A stretch of 64,000 nucleotides of DNA from Dictyoglomus sp. (GCA_025060475.1 JANXBZ010000010.1:29054-93053); one strand, 5' to 3'; counted from the stretch's first letter, positions 9,231 through 17,774 are shown. The notes: generated by a model not told the origin, from the sequence alone. Program-made: numbers and translations.

Positions 9231-10638
9231 CTTCAAATTTAAACTTTAATTTCCCTTCTTCTATAAATTTCACAAAATAATAAAAGGGATTTTCTAAAAT
9301 TTCTTCTTCGTAAAAACAATAGATATTAGTACCATGATTAGGAACAGAAAAAACTGCTAATTTATATTCTGAGTTCTGTTGCTTTTTTTCTACAGCATAA
9401 AAAATTGCATATCTACTCATAGCATGCATTAAATCAACTCCACATCCTACAGGAGGATATTTCTCTAAATCTTGTGGGATCTCTAAAATTAAAGAAGAAT
9501 CAAAATATTCTAATCCTCTATGAAGATGAATTATACCAATAATTGGCGGGATTTTAGAAGAAATTTCTTTAAAAGGTAATGTAAACTCTTCTGCCTCTAC
9601 CGATGGTCCCTTTAAATCTATATTTTCTATTTTAAAAACTTCTACCTTTCCATTAGAAGTAGGAAAGATGGGAACTAAATCAGAAAAATTAAGGTTTGAT
9701 TTATCCACATTATATTTTCCCGAAGCAGTTACAATAAATAAATCCAAAAAAGGTTCATATGCCATAAAAGCTCCTTCTGCCTGTCTTGAGTATGATAATA
9801 TAGCAGAAATAAATCTTCCTAATCTTTCATCTCGCACAAGAGAATTTATCCTTACAGGAGGAGAAAGAAGCTGTACTTCTCCTAAATACTTACCGAGGTT
9901 TATTACTGAGTTTACTACAGGAGAATTTACCCATCTTTCATGAGAAATTACTATATCTTCTCTTCTTATATATCCACCTACCTCCTTACATGAGCCAAAA
10001 ATTCTTAATCTTTTTCCTAATTCTTTTATATCTTTTAATATGGGACAGCCTCCTTCCATTGTAGAAAGAATAAAACCAAAGACTTGAAGCTCATTTTTTG
10101 AGAATTTATAGGGAATAATAATATTTTTAAAAGCGCCAATTTTAGCCATGAGCATTCTAAAAAGAGATACTTTTCGATGATAAGGTAAGTTTAATATAAA
10201 ATCATTTTCATCTCTAATAAATATAACATTTATAAAATTAGGATGAGGAGATGGGGATATTTTTAAAAGATCTCTTCCTACAGAAATTCCTAGGGGAGGA
10301 TAAACTTCAGGAAGTTTTTCTCTTAAAGTTTGGTAGAATACTTCATCTTCATCATTTGAAGAAATTAAAATCTCTTTAGAAATTTCCCCTAATAATACAG
10401 GATTTAAAATAACTCCAAAGGGTATATCAAAACCATTTTTAAATTCTAAAGAGTTTTCCTTATAGATATAAACTTTACTTTCATATTCATGAAAATATTC
10501 AGAAAGAGTTAAATAAAATTCTTTAAAATAATTTTTTATATAGGATATTTCATTTTCATCTACCCCTTTAGATATGATGTTAATTTCAGGATAAATAACA
10601 AGACTTGGTCTTCTATCCCACCAATTGTTTCTATTCAT
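9217..10638 (-). CDS. Conserved-looking hypothetical protein, 473 aa
   Basis: I do not recognise the family. The protein is soluble-looking: no signal peptide and no membrane segment. Visible points are WWDRRPSLVIYPEINI at the N-terminus, a Cys-rich middle (GGCPILKDI, FGSCKEVGGYIRRED), an HLHRG histidine pair near residue 372 and VGCGVDLMHAMSRY near 400, which could bind a metal. A good GGAGAGGAG site precedes the ATG. It lies 14 bases downstream of the FecR-domain gene and is surely co-transcribed with it, so a joint role at the envelope is possible. It could be a metalloenzyme, but nothing proves activity. Confidence 0.6.
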   Translation of the reverse strand: MNRNNWWDRRPSLVIYPEINIISKGVDENEISYIKNYFKEFYLTLSEYFHEYESKVYIYKENSLEFKNGFDIPFGVILNPVLLGEISKEILISSNDEDEVFYQTLREKLPEVYPPLGISVGRDLLKISPSPHPNFINVIFIRDENDFILNLPYHRKVSLFRMLMAKIGAFKNIIIPYKFSKNELQVFGFILSTMEGGCPILKDIKELGKRLRIFGSCKEVGGYIRREDIVISHERWVNSPVVNSVINLGKYLGEVQLLSPPVRINSLVRDERLGRFISAILSYSRQAEGAFMAYEPFLDLFIVTASGKYNVDKSNLNFSDLVPIFPTSNGKVEVFKIENIDLKGPSVEAEEFTLPFKEISSKIPPIIGIIHLHRGLEYFDSSLILEIPQDLEKYPPVGCGVDLMHAMSRYAIFYAVEKKQQNSEYKLAVFSVPNHGTNIYCFYEEEILENPFYYFVKFIEEGKLKFKFEVNQI

Positions 10639-10652
10639 CTTTTCTCCTCTCC

Positions 10653-11351
10653 CTATGTTTTTTCAATAATTGAAGGTTTAACTTCTAACTCTTTTTCAAG
10701 ATTTTTTATAAAATTCCTTATTTTAAATCTTTCTTCCCTCTCTATCTTTCCATCAGAAGTTATAATTATTTGAGATCCTTCTGAGATTTCCCTAATCATA
10801 AAAGGAGATATAATTACAGATTTTACTCTTTCTTCTTCCTTTTTATACTCTATCTTAGAAATCTTCAGAGATACTACTCCTTCTAATACACTAACAATAG
10901 TCCTTCCATCTTCCTTAACCTCAACTACCCAAGAAGTACCTCTTACTCCTGCTACTACTAAAGATGCTTGAACTTCTATTCTCTCCCCTATATTTAAGAC
11001 TCTTTCTACTGATACCCATAATTTTCCTATTAACAATTTAAAAATAGAACATTCCTTTTCTTTGTCTTTTAGCAACTTCACGATATCTACCTGAGAATTA
11101 GGAAAAACTCTTAAGACTGATTTGTCCGAAAAAGTTAAAACTGCAAAGGAATTTTCTTTGACCCAAAGTCTATCTCCTTCATAGAGAGTCATACTAAGTT
11201 TTGCTGGAATAAAAGTCTCACCTTTTTCTCTTTTTACAAGTACATTTCCTTTTAGAGAAGTTATAACAGCATAACCTCTTGCCTGAGAATAAATAGGAAA
11301 TATAAAAAAGAGAAAAAATAATATAATAAATAAAATTAAACTTCTTCTCAT
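10653..11351 (-). CDS. Secreted FecR-domain protein
   Basis: 232 residues with an N-terminal signal peptide (MRRSLILFIILFFLFFIFPIYSQA, cleavage about residue 24). A FecR fold follows: GYAVITSLKGNVLVKR, LYEGDRLWVKENSFAVLTFSDKSVLRVFPNSQVDI and VVAGVRGTSWVVEVKEDGRTIVSVLEGVVSL. The last is the typical repeat of this beta-helical domain. It is not a classical FecR anti-sigma factor because it lacks a transmembrane anchor and a cytoplasmic domain, and no sigma factor is adjacent. It heads a two-gene operon with the 473-aa protein and is divergent from the PrsW gene, with interleaved promoters. Confidence 0.82.
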   Translation of the reverse strand: MRRSLILFIILFFLFFIFPIYSQARGYAVITSLKGNVLVKREKGETFIPAKLSMTLYEGDRLWVKENSFAVLTFSDKSVLRVFPNSQVDIVKLLKDKEKECSIFKLLIGKLWVSVERVLNIGERIEVQASLVVAGVRGTSWVVEVKEDGRTIVSVLEGVVSLKISKIEYKKEEERVKSVIISPFMIREISEGSQIIITSDGKIEREERFKIRNFIKNLEKELEVKPSIIEKT

Positions 11352-11379
11352 TTTTACTCCCTAATTTTTTTTTAATATT

Positions 11380-11407
11380 ATTTTACACTATCCTGACAAT
11401 TTCTCAA
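11380..11407 (-). promoter_or_regulatory. Promoter of the FecR-domain operon
   Basis: On the minus strand -35 TTGAGA (11402-11407) is separated by 16 bases from -10 TAAAAT (11380-11385). The elements interleave with the divergent PrsW promoter, whose -35 lies inside this spacer. Confidence 0.55.
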
Positions 11408-11421
11408 AGTTAATGTATAAT
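11393..11421 (+). promoter_or_regulatory. Promoter of the PrsW gene, predicted leaderless
   Basis: -35 CTGACA (11393-11398), a 17-base spacer and a perfect -10 TATAAT (11416-11421). The predicted start point is near 11428 and the ATG is at 11432, which leaves no room for a Shine-Dalgarno site. Confidence 0.65.
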
Positions 11422-11431
11422 TCAGAATAAT

Positions 11432-12079
11432 ATGATGTCTCTTTTAGTATTAGCTATAGCGCCAGGAATAGCGTTAGCATGGTATGTTTATAATAAAGAT
11501 AGGTTGGAGAGAGAACCTTTAAGACTCCTTATCTTATCTTTCACTCTTGGGGTATTAGTAGTTTTTCCAGCAGGATTAATTGAGTTAATAATTGAATTTT
11601 TGACAATATTTAACAAAAAGAATTTAATTTCTCTTGCCTTGTATTGTTTTTTTGGGATAGGGTTAATAGAAGAAGGGGCAAAGTTTTTAGTAATATATAA
11701 ATATATATATCCCCGAGAAGAATTTAATACTCCCTTTGATGGAATAGTATACTCCAGTATGGTGGGCTTGGGTTTTGCTACTATCGAAAATATAGGATAT
11801 GTAATAATGGGAGGAATAGAAACTGCAATCTTTAGAGCCCTTTTAGCTGTTCCTGCCCATTTTCTTTTTTCGCTAATAATGGGATACTCCTTAGGATTAG
11901 CAAAATTCACTTATAATTTTCCAACGCACATTTTAAATGCTCTGCTGTATCCCTCAATTATTCATGCACTCTATGATTTTCTTATCCTTTCACAGATATG
12001 GTGGCTTACCATTCTTATAATACCCTTAGTATATATTCTTCTCAGAAAATACTGGAAACAAAGCAAAAAGCTATTATAA
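11432..12079 (+). CDS. PrsW family intramembrane metalloprotease
   Basis: 215 residues with about seven membrane segments. The PrsW signature motifs are present: GLIEEGAKFLVIYKY (EExxK), ATIENIGYV (ENxxY-type) and VPAHFLFSLIMGYSLG (membrane histidine). PrsW cleaves anti-sigma factors in Bacillus and belongs to the CPBP/Abi-like membrane protease superfamily; substrates elsewhere are unknown. No Shine-Dalgarno site exists, and the ATG lies 11 bases after the -10, so the mRNA is probably leaderless. A second ATG follows at 11435. The neighbouring FecR-domain protein hints at a membrane signalling theme but no sigma/anti-sigma pair is seen. Confidence 0.88.
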   Translation: MMSLLVLAIAPGIALAWYVYNKDRLEREPLRLLILSFTLGVLVVFPAGLIELIIEFLTIFNKKNLISLALYCFFGIGLIEEGAKFLVIYKYIYPREEFNTPFDGIVYSSMVGLGFATIENIGYVIMGGIETAIFRALLAVPAHFLFSLIMGYSLGLAKFTYNFPTHILNALLYPSIIHALYDFLILSQIWWLTILIIPLVYILLRKYWKQSKKLL

Positions 12080-12090
12080 GGAGGCGGGAG

Positions 12091-12804
12091 ATGATAAAAA
12101 GCATCTGGTTTGATCTTGATGGAACCCTTCTTTACAATGATATAGAAACTTTTTCTAAAGAATATTTTAAACTTTTATCTCAAAAAATTTCCTATTTAGA
12201 AAGGGAAGAATCTTTTTTAGAAAAACTTCAAAGAGCAATTTATAAGATGATGCAAAATAGAGGACCTAAAACCAATGAACAAGTTTTTTGGGATTCTCTT
12301 CTTCCTTTAACAAATTTAAAAAAAGAGGTACTTTATGAATTTTTTAATAGTTTTTATAAAGAGGATTTTCCGAAATTAAAAATCTTTACAAAACCTCATC
12401 CTTATGCCAGAAAAGTAATAGAATTAGCCTTTAATTTAGGATTGAAGGTTGTTATTGCTACAAATGCTGTCTTTCCTTTAATCGCAATTAAAGAAAGACT
12501 CTCATGGGCTGGAATAGATGATTTTCCTTATTTTCTGATAACTTCTATGGAAATCATGCATTCTTGTAAGCCCTTTTTAGAATATTATAAAGAGATATTA
12601 GAAATTGTAGATGAAGAGCCTGAGAATTGTATAATGGTAGGAAATGATATTGAAGAAGATATGGTGGCAAGAAAAATCTTAGTAAATACTTATCTTGTTA
12701 ATGGAAAATTTTCAAGATCTGATCTTATAAATAAAGAAGCTCCAGATTTTATAGGTCCCTTAGAGGAATTGTTAAATCTTCTACCCTTACTATCCAAAAG
12801 ATAA
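12091..12804 (+). CDS. HAD superfamily hydrolase
   Basis: The ATG at 12091 is chosen because AAGGAGGCGG sits just upstream; a longer in-frame opening reaches back into the PrsW gene but lacks a ribosome site. The 237-residue product has the HAD motifs WFDLDGTLLY (nucleophile Asp), IATNAVF (motif II), a lysine in SCKPF (motif III) and MVGNDIEEDM (motif IV). The cap is helical, as in phosphoglycolate phosphatase-like members. It probably dephosphorylates a small metabolite or nucleotide. It follows the PrsW gene by 11 bases and precedes a small membrane protein. Confidence 0.88.
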   Translation: MIKSIWFDLDGTLLYNDIETFSKEYFKLLSQKISYLEREESFLEKLQRAIYKMMQNRGPKTNEQVFWDSLLPLTNLKKEVLYEFFNSFYKEDFPKLKIFTKPHPYARKVIELAFNLGLKVVIATNAVFPLIAIKERLSWAGIDDFPYFLITSMEIMHSCKPFLEYYKEILEIVDEEPENCIMVGNDIEEDMVARKILVNTYLVNGKFSRSDLINKEAPDFIGPLEELLNLLPLLSKR

Positions 12805-12849
12805 ATTATAGTTTATAATTAGATTAAACTTCTTTGTGGAGGTGATACG

Positions 12850-13065
12850 GTGGCAAATAAAATTTTAATTATTATCATTGGATTAGCATGTTTTGTTTTA
12901 GGAATTTGGGGAATAGTCTCGTGGTGGAGCTATTTTATTAAAGCACTTATGGCAGCAGTTCCAGCTTTTTTAATTTTATTAGGAGTTATTTTAATAATCT
13001 TTGGATACTCAGAGTTAAAAAGCTTATTAGAAGAAAGAAAGGAAAAAAAGGAAGAAACAACTTAG
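12850..13065 (+). CDS. Small two-helix membrane protein, 71 aa
   Basis: It starts with GTG at 12850, with GGAGGTGAT just upstream. Two hydrophobic helices (about residues 4-22 and 32-52) are joined by WWSYFIKAL, and a charged C-terminal tail SLLEERKEKKEE follows. No known domain is apparent. The gene lies 45 bases after the HAD gene and ends at a strong terminator, so it is the last gene of the PrsW-HAD unit. A role in the membrane is all that can be said. Confidence 0.7.
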   Translation: MANKILIIIIGLACFVLGIWGIVSWWSYFIKALMAAVPAFLILLGVILIIFGYSELKSLLEERKEKKEETT

Positions 13066-13073
13066 AATTTTGT

Positions 13074-13097
13074 GGGGGAGATTTCTCTCCCCCTTTT
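13074..13097 (+). terminator. Rho-independent terminator
   Basis: Perfect 8-bp stem GGGGGAGA/TCTCCCCC (13074-13081 with 13086-13093), loop TTTC, then TTTTATTTATT. It ends the PrsW-HAD-small protein unit just before the convergent glutamate-synthase-like gene. Confidence 0.85.
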
Positions 13098-13099
13098 AT

Positions 13100-14671
13100 T
13101 TATTCAAACAATATTTTCATACTCTCTTCATGATCTAAATCCATTACATAAGGAATTCCAGTAACCTTTGCAGCTTCCTCTGTTAAAGCTACTAAATCAT
13201 CCCTTGAGATATATTCTAATTTAAACTTTCTTGCTCCAGCCATAAATTGTTTCAACCCCACAGCCAATCTATCAAAATATCCATAAACTCCTAAAGCAGA
13301 AGGAGGGATCTTTTTCCATTCTTCATTTCCATATATTTTCTTAATCTCTGCAACAGCTGTAAAAATCTCTTCTATATCGTTTCCATAGTTTTTATAATCA
13401 GCAGGAATTTTTCCTGTTTTTATCATTTCTCCAATAGTTTTCCCTACCATTGCAGCAGTAAGAGTTGCTCTTCCCATAGCCACCAATTTTACATATGGTG
13501 CTCCTAAAGCTAAACCTTTGAATATATGGTCTTCCATAGTAAACCCACCTGCTATCGCTATATTAGGTACATATTTACCTTTTTCTGCAAGAAGTTTTGC
13601 ATATTTATAGGCTAAAGACTCTAGATAAACAGTAGGAATTCCCCATTCATTCATCATTCTCCATGGACTCATTCCTGTCCCGCCACCTGCTCCATCAATT
13701 ATTAAAAGATCTATTTTACCTTCTGATGCAGCTCTTAATGCCAATGCTAAATCCTTTGGTCTATAAGCTCCTGTTTTAAGAGAAATATATTTTGCTCCAG
13801 CTTTTCTCAGCTCTTCAACTCTTTTTAAAAACCCCTCAATGGATGCCATTCCAAGACGGGAATGTCTCTCAAACTCTTTAATTCCACCTTTTTTAGCTAT
13901 ATCTTGAATTACAGGATCATCAGGATCAGGATGAACAATATATCCTCTATCTTTTAATTGCTTTGCTCTTTCCAAAGAAGGAACCTTAATTTCTCCTCCA
14001 ATATCCTTTGCTCCTTGTCCCCATTTGATCTCAACAAATTGAATTCCTAATTTTTCAATTACATATTCCAAGGTACCCAATCTACTATCTTCCACATTTT
14101 CTTGAACAATTATTCCTCCATATCCATCTCTCTGCCATTCTTTAAATAATCTTACTCTTCTTTCCATTTCAGGGGATTTTACAATTTTTCCATTTTTAAA
14201 TTCCGCTTGAGGATCTACACCACATACATTTTCACCAATACCTACCATAGTTCCAAAAATAGCAGATCCCACAGCAACTCCTTCCCAGTTATCTCTTGCA
14301 ATAAAGGTCGAACCTAACCCTGTTGTAAACCAGGGAGCTCTCAGTTTTATATCTCCAATTTTTGTTTCAATATCTACTGCTGGAAAAGTTGCTTTATCTG
14401 GATCAGGCTCTACTCCCAGAGCTCCAACACAAGTTCCATTAATGTTTAAGTGAGAGAAATCCACAGGATAATCCTTTTGAGAGCCCGAAGTTACCTTTCC
14501 AAAAGGTTGAGGATAAATAAACTCCCTTCCTCTTATTGCAGATTTTGCAATTTCACAATAACCAATACATCCATCTAGACAAGTGACACACATTCCACTA
14601 AAAGGAGAGTAATCTTTTAGACGAAGTCTTGTGTTGGTAGCTTCCGAGAAATTAGGTTTTGAAAAGGACAT
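13100..14671 (-). CDS. FMN-binding glutamate synthase-like protein
   Basis: 523 residues. An N-terminal cysteine cluster CVTCLDGCIGYC (Cys27, 30, 34, 38) may hold an Fe-S centre. The remainder matches the FMN/2-oxoglutarate half of the glutamate synthase large subunit: WFTTGLGSTFIARDNWEG, EIKWGQGAKDIGGEIK, YISLKTGAYRPKDLALALRAA, LLIIDGAGGGTGMSPWRMMNEWGIPT and IAIAGGFTMEDHIFKGLALGAPYVKLVAMGRA. No glutamine amidotransferase domain is present, as in archaeal-type stand-alone proteins. It may make glutamate from ammonia or a partner-supplied amide, or act as another FMN oxidoreductase. The start has GGAGGTGG. It has its own promoter at 14706-14734. Confidence 0.85.
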   Translation of the reverse strand: MSFSKPNFSEATNTRLRLKDYSPFSGMCVTCLDGCIGYCEIAKSAIRGREFIYPQPFGKVTSGSQKDYPVDFSHLNINGTCVGALGVEPDPDKATFPAVDIETKIGDIKLRAPWFTTGLGSTFIARDNWEGVAVGSAIFGTMVGIGENVCGVDPQAEFKNGKIVKSPEMERRVRLFKEWQRDGYGGIIVQENVEDSRLGTLEYVIEKLGIQFVEIKWGQGAKDIGGEIKVPSLERAKQLKDRGYIVHPDPDDPVIQDIAKKGGIKEFERHSRLGMASIEGFLKRVEELRKAGAKYISLKTGAYRPKDLALALRAASEGKIDLLIIDGAGGGTGMSPWRMMNEWGIPTVYLESLAYKYAKLLAEKGKYVPNIAIAGGFTMEDHIFKGLALGAPYVKLVAMGRATLTAAMVGKTIGEMIKTGKIPADYKNYGNDIEEIFTAVAEIKKIYGNEEWKKIPPSALGVYGYFDRLAVGLKQFMAGARKFKLEYISRDDLVALTEEAAKVTGIPYVMDLDHEESMKILFE

Positions 14672-14705
14672 TCACAACCACCTCCATGAGAAATATTTAG
14701 ACTCA

Positions 14706-14734
14706 ATTTTAGATAAAACTAAATTTAAAGTCAA
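14706..14734 (-). promoter_or_regulatory. Promoter of the glutamate synthase-like gene
   Basis: On the minus strand -35 TTGACT (14729-14734), a 17-base spacer and -10 TAAAAT (14706-14711). The leader is about 30 bases and holds a GGAGGTGG site. Confidence 0.65.
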
Positions 14735-14781
14735 TAGGTAATTGATTGCCGTAGATATATCATAGATATTTTAAAAATAAT

Positions 14782-14811
14782 TTGACAAAGAGAGAATAGA
14801 CTAAATAAAAT
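14782..14811 (+). promoter_or_regulatory. Promoter of the patatin gene, predicted leaderless
   Basis: A consensus -35 TTGACA (14782-14787), an 18-base spacer and -10 TAAAAT (14806-14811). The ATG at 14818 lies exactly seven bases after the -10, so transcription should start on or beside the start codon. No Shine-Dalgarno site exists. Confidence 0.7.
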
Positions 14812-14817
14812 ATCTTC

Positions 14818-15747
14818 ATGAGGAAAATAAAAATTGGCTTAGTATTGGGAAGTGGTGGAGCAAAAGGACTTTCTCATATAGGTGTTCTTAAGATATTAGA
14901 AAGGGAAAATATAAAAATTGACTGTATTTCAGGAAGTAGTATTGGGGCCATAATTGGAGGCTTTTATGCAAAAGGTTATTCTTCAAAAGATTTAGAAGAT
15001 ATAGCTTTAAGTATATCTAAAAAAGATATTTATGAATTCATAGATTTTTCTCCATCCCTTCAGGGAATTATTAAAGGAGATAAAATTTTAAATTTTTTAA
15101 GAAATTTCTTAGGAGATATTGAATTCTCTCAATTAAAAGTTCCATTCTTAGCTGTAGCTGTCGATTTAATAACAGGAGAAAAAATAGTATTTACTAAAGG
15201 AAAAGTAATTTCTGCAATAAGAGGAAGTATTTCTATCCCTGTTATATTTCAGCCTTATCCTTTTGATAATAAACTCTTAATAGATGGCGGAGTATTATCC
15301 CCCCTACCCGTAGAAGAATTAAAAGAATTTCAAAAACCTGATATAATAATAGGAATAAACCTACAAAGTCCTCCTAACTGGAGTCCAAAAGGGAGAAATA
15401 TTTTCCAAGAGATTCCTATGGAACCAAAAGGTTTTTCAGAAAAAGTGATCTACAAAATAACTCAAACAGAAATATTTAAAGAAATACAAAAAAGAGTAAA
15501 TCCATTATTTAATCCCTCTTTACTAGAGGTATTAATGCAAACAATTAACATAATGAATTGGGAAATAGCATTGAGAAATATTAAATTAGCAGATATAGTA
15601 ATAAATCCTAGAGTAGAAAACTATAGAACCTTTGATTTTGACAAAGGAAAAGAATTAATAAAAATTGGAGAATCTTCAGCAGAAAAAGAACTTCCCAAAA
15701 TAAAGGAACTTATAAAGAAAAAATCAAAAAGATTTCTATGGTTTTAA
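14818..15747 (+). CDS. Patatin-like phospholipase (RssA family)
   Basis: 309 residues. The oxyanion loop GSGGAKGLSHIGVL (about residues 11-24), nucleophile elbow ISGSSIGAIIGG (GxSxG), and DGGVLSPLPVEEL with the catalytic Asp of the Ser-Asp dyad define a bacterial patatin-like lipase. There is no signal peptide, so it probably acts on the inner face of the membrane as a lipid acyl hydrolase. The C-terminal 80 residues hold a helical region and NPRVENYRTFDFDKGKELIKIG, typical of this subfamily. The start lacks a ribosome site and follows the promoter by seven bases. It overlaps the convergent nitroreductase stop by four bases. Confidence 0.9.
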   Translation: MRKIKIGLVLGSGGAKGLSHIGVLKILERENIKIDCISGSSIGAIIGGFYAKGYSSKDLEDIALSISKKDIYEFIDFSPSLQGIIKGDKILNFLRNFLGDIEFSQLKVPFLAVAVDLITGEKIVFTKGKVISAIRGSISIPVIFQPYPFDNKLLIDGGVLSPLPVEELKEFQKPDIIIGINLQSPPNWSPKGRNIFQEIPMEPKGFSEKVIYKITQTEIFKEIQKRVNPLFNPSLLEVLMQTINIMNWEIALRNIKLADIVINPRVENYRTFDFDKGKELIKIGESSAEKELPKIKELIKKKSKRFLWF

Positions 15748-16250
15748 TAAAATTTTACAATTTCTTCTAAAGACAACCTTGGTCTTGGTTCTGGCTCTTC
15801 CGCTGGATATCCCAAGGTCATAAGCTCAACAATTACCGCTTCTTTCGGAAGTCCTAAAACTTCCTTTGCTTTTTCTTGATCAAAGGATCCTATCCAGCAG
15901 GTTCCAAGCCCTTCTTCCACTGCTTGAAGATGGATATGGGTTAATGCAATACTGACATCCACAATATGAGCAGGAATACCACATCTCATTATCCTACTTG
16001 TATCTAAAACATAGCCTGCAATTATAACTGGAGCGGAAAGCATAAAAGGTTGATGGGGTGCACAAGCATTTACTAATTTTTCTATCATTTCCTTACTTGT
16101 TACAACTGCAAACCTGCAGGGTTGTCTATTAGCAGCAGAAGGAGCCAATCTTGCAGCTTCAAGAATTTTTAACAATTTTTCTTTTTCCACTTCCTTTGGA
16201 AGATACTTTCTTATAGCCCTTCTTTTTTGAATAGCAGTAAAAACATCCAT
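15744..16250 (-). CDS. Nitroreductase family protein
   Basis: 168 residues, a short single-domain FMN reductase. The N-terminal TAIQKRRAIRKYLPKEVEKE, the FMN loop APSAANRQPCRFAVVTS and the C-terminal EEGLGTCWIGSFDQEKAKEVLGLPKEAVIVELMTLGYPAEEP are typical. The electron acceptor is unknown. AAGGAGGG lies in the last codons of htpX, one base separates the two genes, and translation is probably coupled. It is distinct in sequence from the other nitroreductase at 2987-3547, so it is not a recent copy. Confidence 0.86.
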   Translation of the reverse strand: MDVFTAIQKRRAIRKYLPKEVEKEKLLKILEAARLAPSAANRQPCRFAVVTSKEMIEKLVNACAPHQPFMLSAPVIIAGYVLDTSRIMRCGIPAHIVDVSIALTHIHLQAVEEGLGTCWIGSFDQEKAKEVLGLPKEAVIVELMTLGYPAEEPEPRPRLSLEEIVKFY

Positions 16251-16251
16251 C

Positions 16252-17190
16252 TTATCTTCCCTCCTTCTCTAAAAGCTTCCATCTATCTCCCATCATTCTT
16301 AATCTTCTTATCCTTTCTTCCACTGGAGGATGGGTTGATAAAAGATTTTCTCCCCAAGATTTATCCAAGGGATTTACTATATACAAAGGTGCAGTCATTG
16401 AATTTGCTCTTTTTACTGGTAAAGGATCCTTTGCTATCTTCTCAAGAGCAGATGCCAATCCTTCTGGATATCGAGTAAGCATTGCAGAACCAGCATCTGC
16501 CATATATTCTCTTTGACGAGAAAGAGCAAATCTTAAAAGGGTTGCTAAAATTGGCGATAAAATTGCAATTAATAAGGCTATCAAACCGATAATATCCCCA
16601 CTTTTTCTATCCTTTTTATCTCTTTTTCCACCCCAATATAAGGATCTTTTTAGAGCATCTCCTAAAATTACTATCATTCCTACCATAACAGCAGAGATAG
16701 TCTGAAGCCTTACGTCATAATGTTTAATATGAGAAATCTCATGGGCAATTACCCCTTCCAATTCTAATCTGTCTAATTTTTCTAAAAGTCCTGTGGTTAC
16801 TGCAATGGCACTATTTTGAGGATCTCTTCCTGTAGCAAAAGCATTGGGAGAAGGATCATCAATTACATAAATTTTGGGTACAGGAATCCCTCCTGCAATA
16901 CTTAGCCCCTCTACAACATTTATTAAGTAAGGGTATTCTTCCTTTGTAGGCTCACGAGCACCACTAATATTAAGAATTATCTTGTCACTATTATAATAAG
17001 CATAAAAATTAGTAAAAAAAACTGCTAAAAAGGCAATAGGCACAGAAATCCAACCAAATTCAAACCAATAACCTATAGCATACACTACAATAAATAAAAG
17101 TAATGAAATTGAAAAAACAATTAGCCATGTTTTTTTCTTATTAGAATCAATTGCATCATAGAAGGTTAAAGGTTTGAGAGATTTTTTCAT
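16252..17190 (-). CDS. htpX: HtpX-like M48 zinc metalloprotease
   Basis: 312 residues. Two N-terminal membrane helices (about residues 18-62), then the zinc motif VIAHEISHIKHYDV (HExxH), two more membrane helices (about 165-220) and RQREYMADAGSAMLT, which supplies the third zinc ligand Glu. HtpX is a membrane-embedded quality-control protease with a cytoplasmic active site. The gene overlaps lemA by four bases (ATGA), giving translational coupling. The lemA-htpX pair is widespread in bacteria. No heat-shock promoter is evident directly upstream, but the cluster follows hsp20 and reverse gyrase genes. Confidence 0.92.
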   Translation of the reverse strand: MKKSLKPLTFYDAIDSNKKKTWLIVFSISLLLFIVVYAIGYWFEFGWISVPIAFLAVFFTNFYAYYNSDKIILNISGAREPTKEEYPYLINVVEGLSIAGGIPVPKIYVIDDPSPNAFATGRDPQNSAIAVTTGLLEKLDRLELEGVIAHEISHIKHYDVRLQTISAVMVGMIVILGDALKRSLYWGGKRDKKDRKSGDIIGLIALLIAILSPILATLLRFALSRQREYMADAGSAMLTRYPEGLASALEKIAKDPLPVKRANSMTAPLYIVNPLDKSWGENLLSTHPPVEERIRRLRMMGDRWKLLEKEGR

Positions 17191-17741
17191 CCTGTAAAGC
17201 TTACTCTTACAGGTTCTCTTTCTACTGCTTCCTTCACTTCAAAGTATTCCTTAGGTTTAAAATTAAACATATTAGCAACTATATTATTGGGAAATACTTC
17301 TAAAGCTTGATTATAGATCATTACTGAATCGTTATAGAATTGTCTTGCATAAGCAATTTTTGATTCTGTTCCTGAAAGCTCTTCCTGAAGCATAAGAAAG
17401 TTTTGATTTGCTTTTAATTCCGGATAATTCTCTGCAATAGCAAAAAGGGTTTTTAAAGCTCCTGTAAGACCCTCATTAGCCTCTGCAGCTTCTCCTGGAG
17501 TTTTTGCTCCTAACATTTGAGCTCTATATTGAGCAATCTTATCAAAAAGCTCCTTCTCATGACTTGCATAGCCTTTAACAGTCTCCACCAAATTGGGAAT
17601 TAGATCATACCTTCTTTTTAATTGCACATCTATTTGTGCCCAAGCGTTTTCTACCCTATTTCTTAAAACTATAAGACGATTATAAATAGATATAAAAAGG
17701 ATTAAAAGAAAACCTATTATACCTAATATTATCCATCCCAT
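17187..17741 (-). CDS. lemA: LemA family protein
   Basis: 184 residues. It has one N-terminal membrane helix (residues 2-20), then the LemA core NRVENAWAQIDVQLKRRYDLIPNLVETVKGYASHEKELFDKI, ending YFEVKEAVEREPVRVSF. It forms an extended helical bundle whose role is unknown; the family is commonly paired with HtpX-like proteases, as here by a four-base overlap. The RBS AGGAGG precedes the ATG. A TATAAT (17772-17777 on the minus strand) lies in the short gap behind ahcY, so a local promoter may exist in addition to read-through. Confidence 0.9.
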   Translation of the reverse strand: MGWIILGIIGFLLILFISIYNRLIVLRNRVENAWAQIDVQLKRRYDLIPNLVETVKGYASHEKELFDKIAQYRAQMLGAKTPGEAAEANEGLTGALKTLFAIAENYPELKANQNFLMLQEELSGTESKIAYARQFYNDSVMIYNQALEVFPNNIVANMFNFKPKEYFEVKEAVEREPVRVSFTG

Positions 17742-17774
17742 TTTTTTCCTCCTAAAAGTTTTAGATTGATTATA

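Noticed and set aside
11998..12090. Longer N-terminus for the HAD hydrolase
   Set aside because: It would overlap PrsW coding sequence and has no ribosome site. The ATG at 12091 has AAGGAGGCGG and starts right at the HAD fold.
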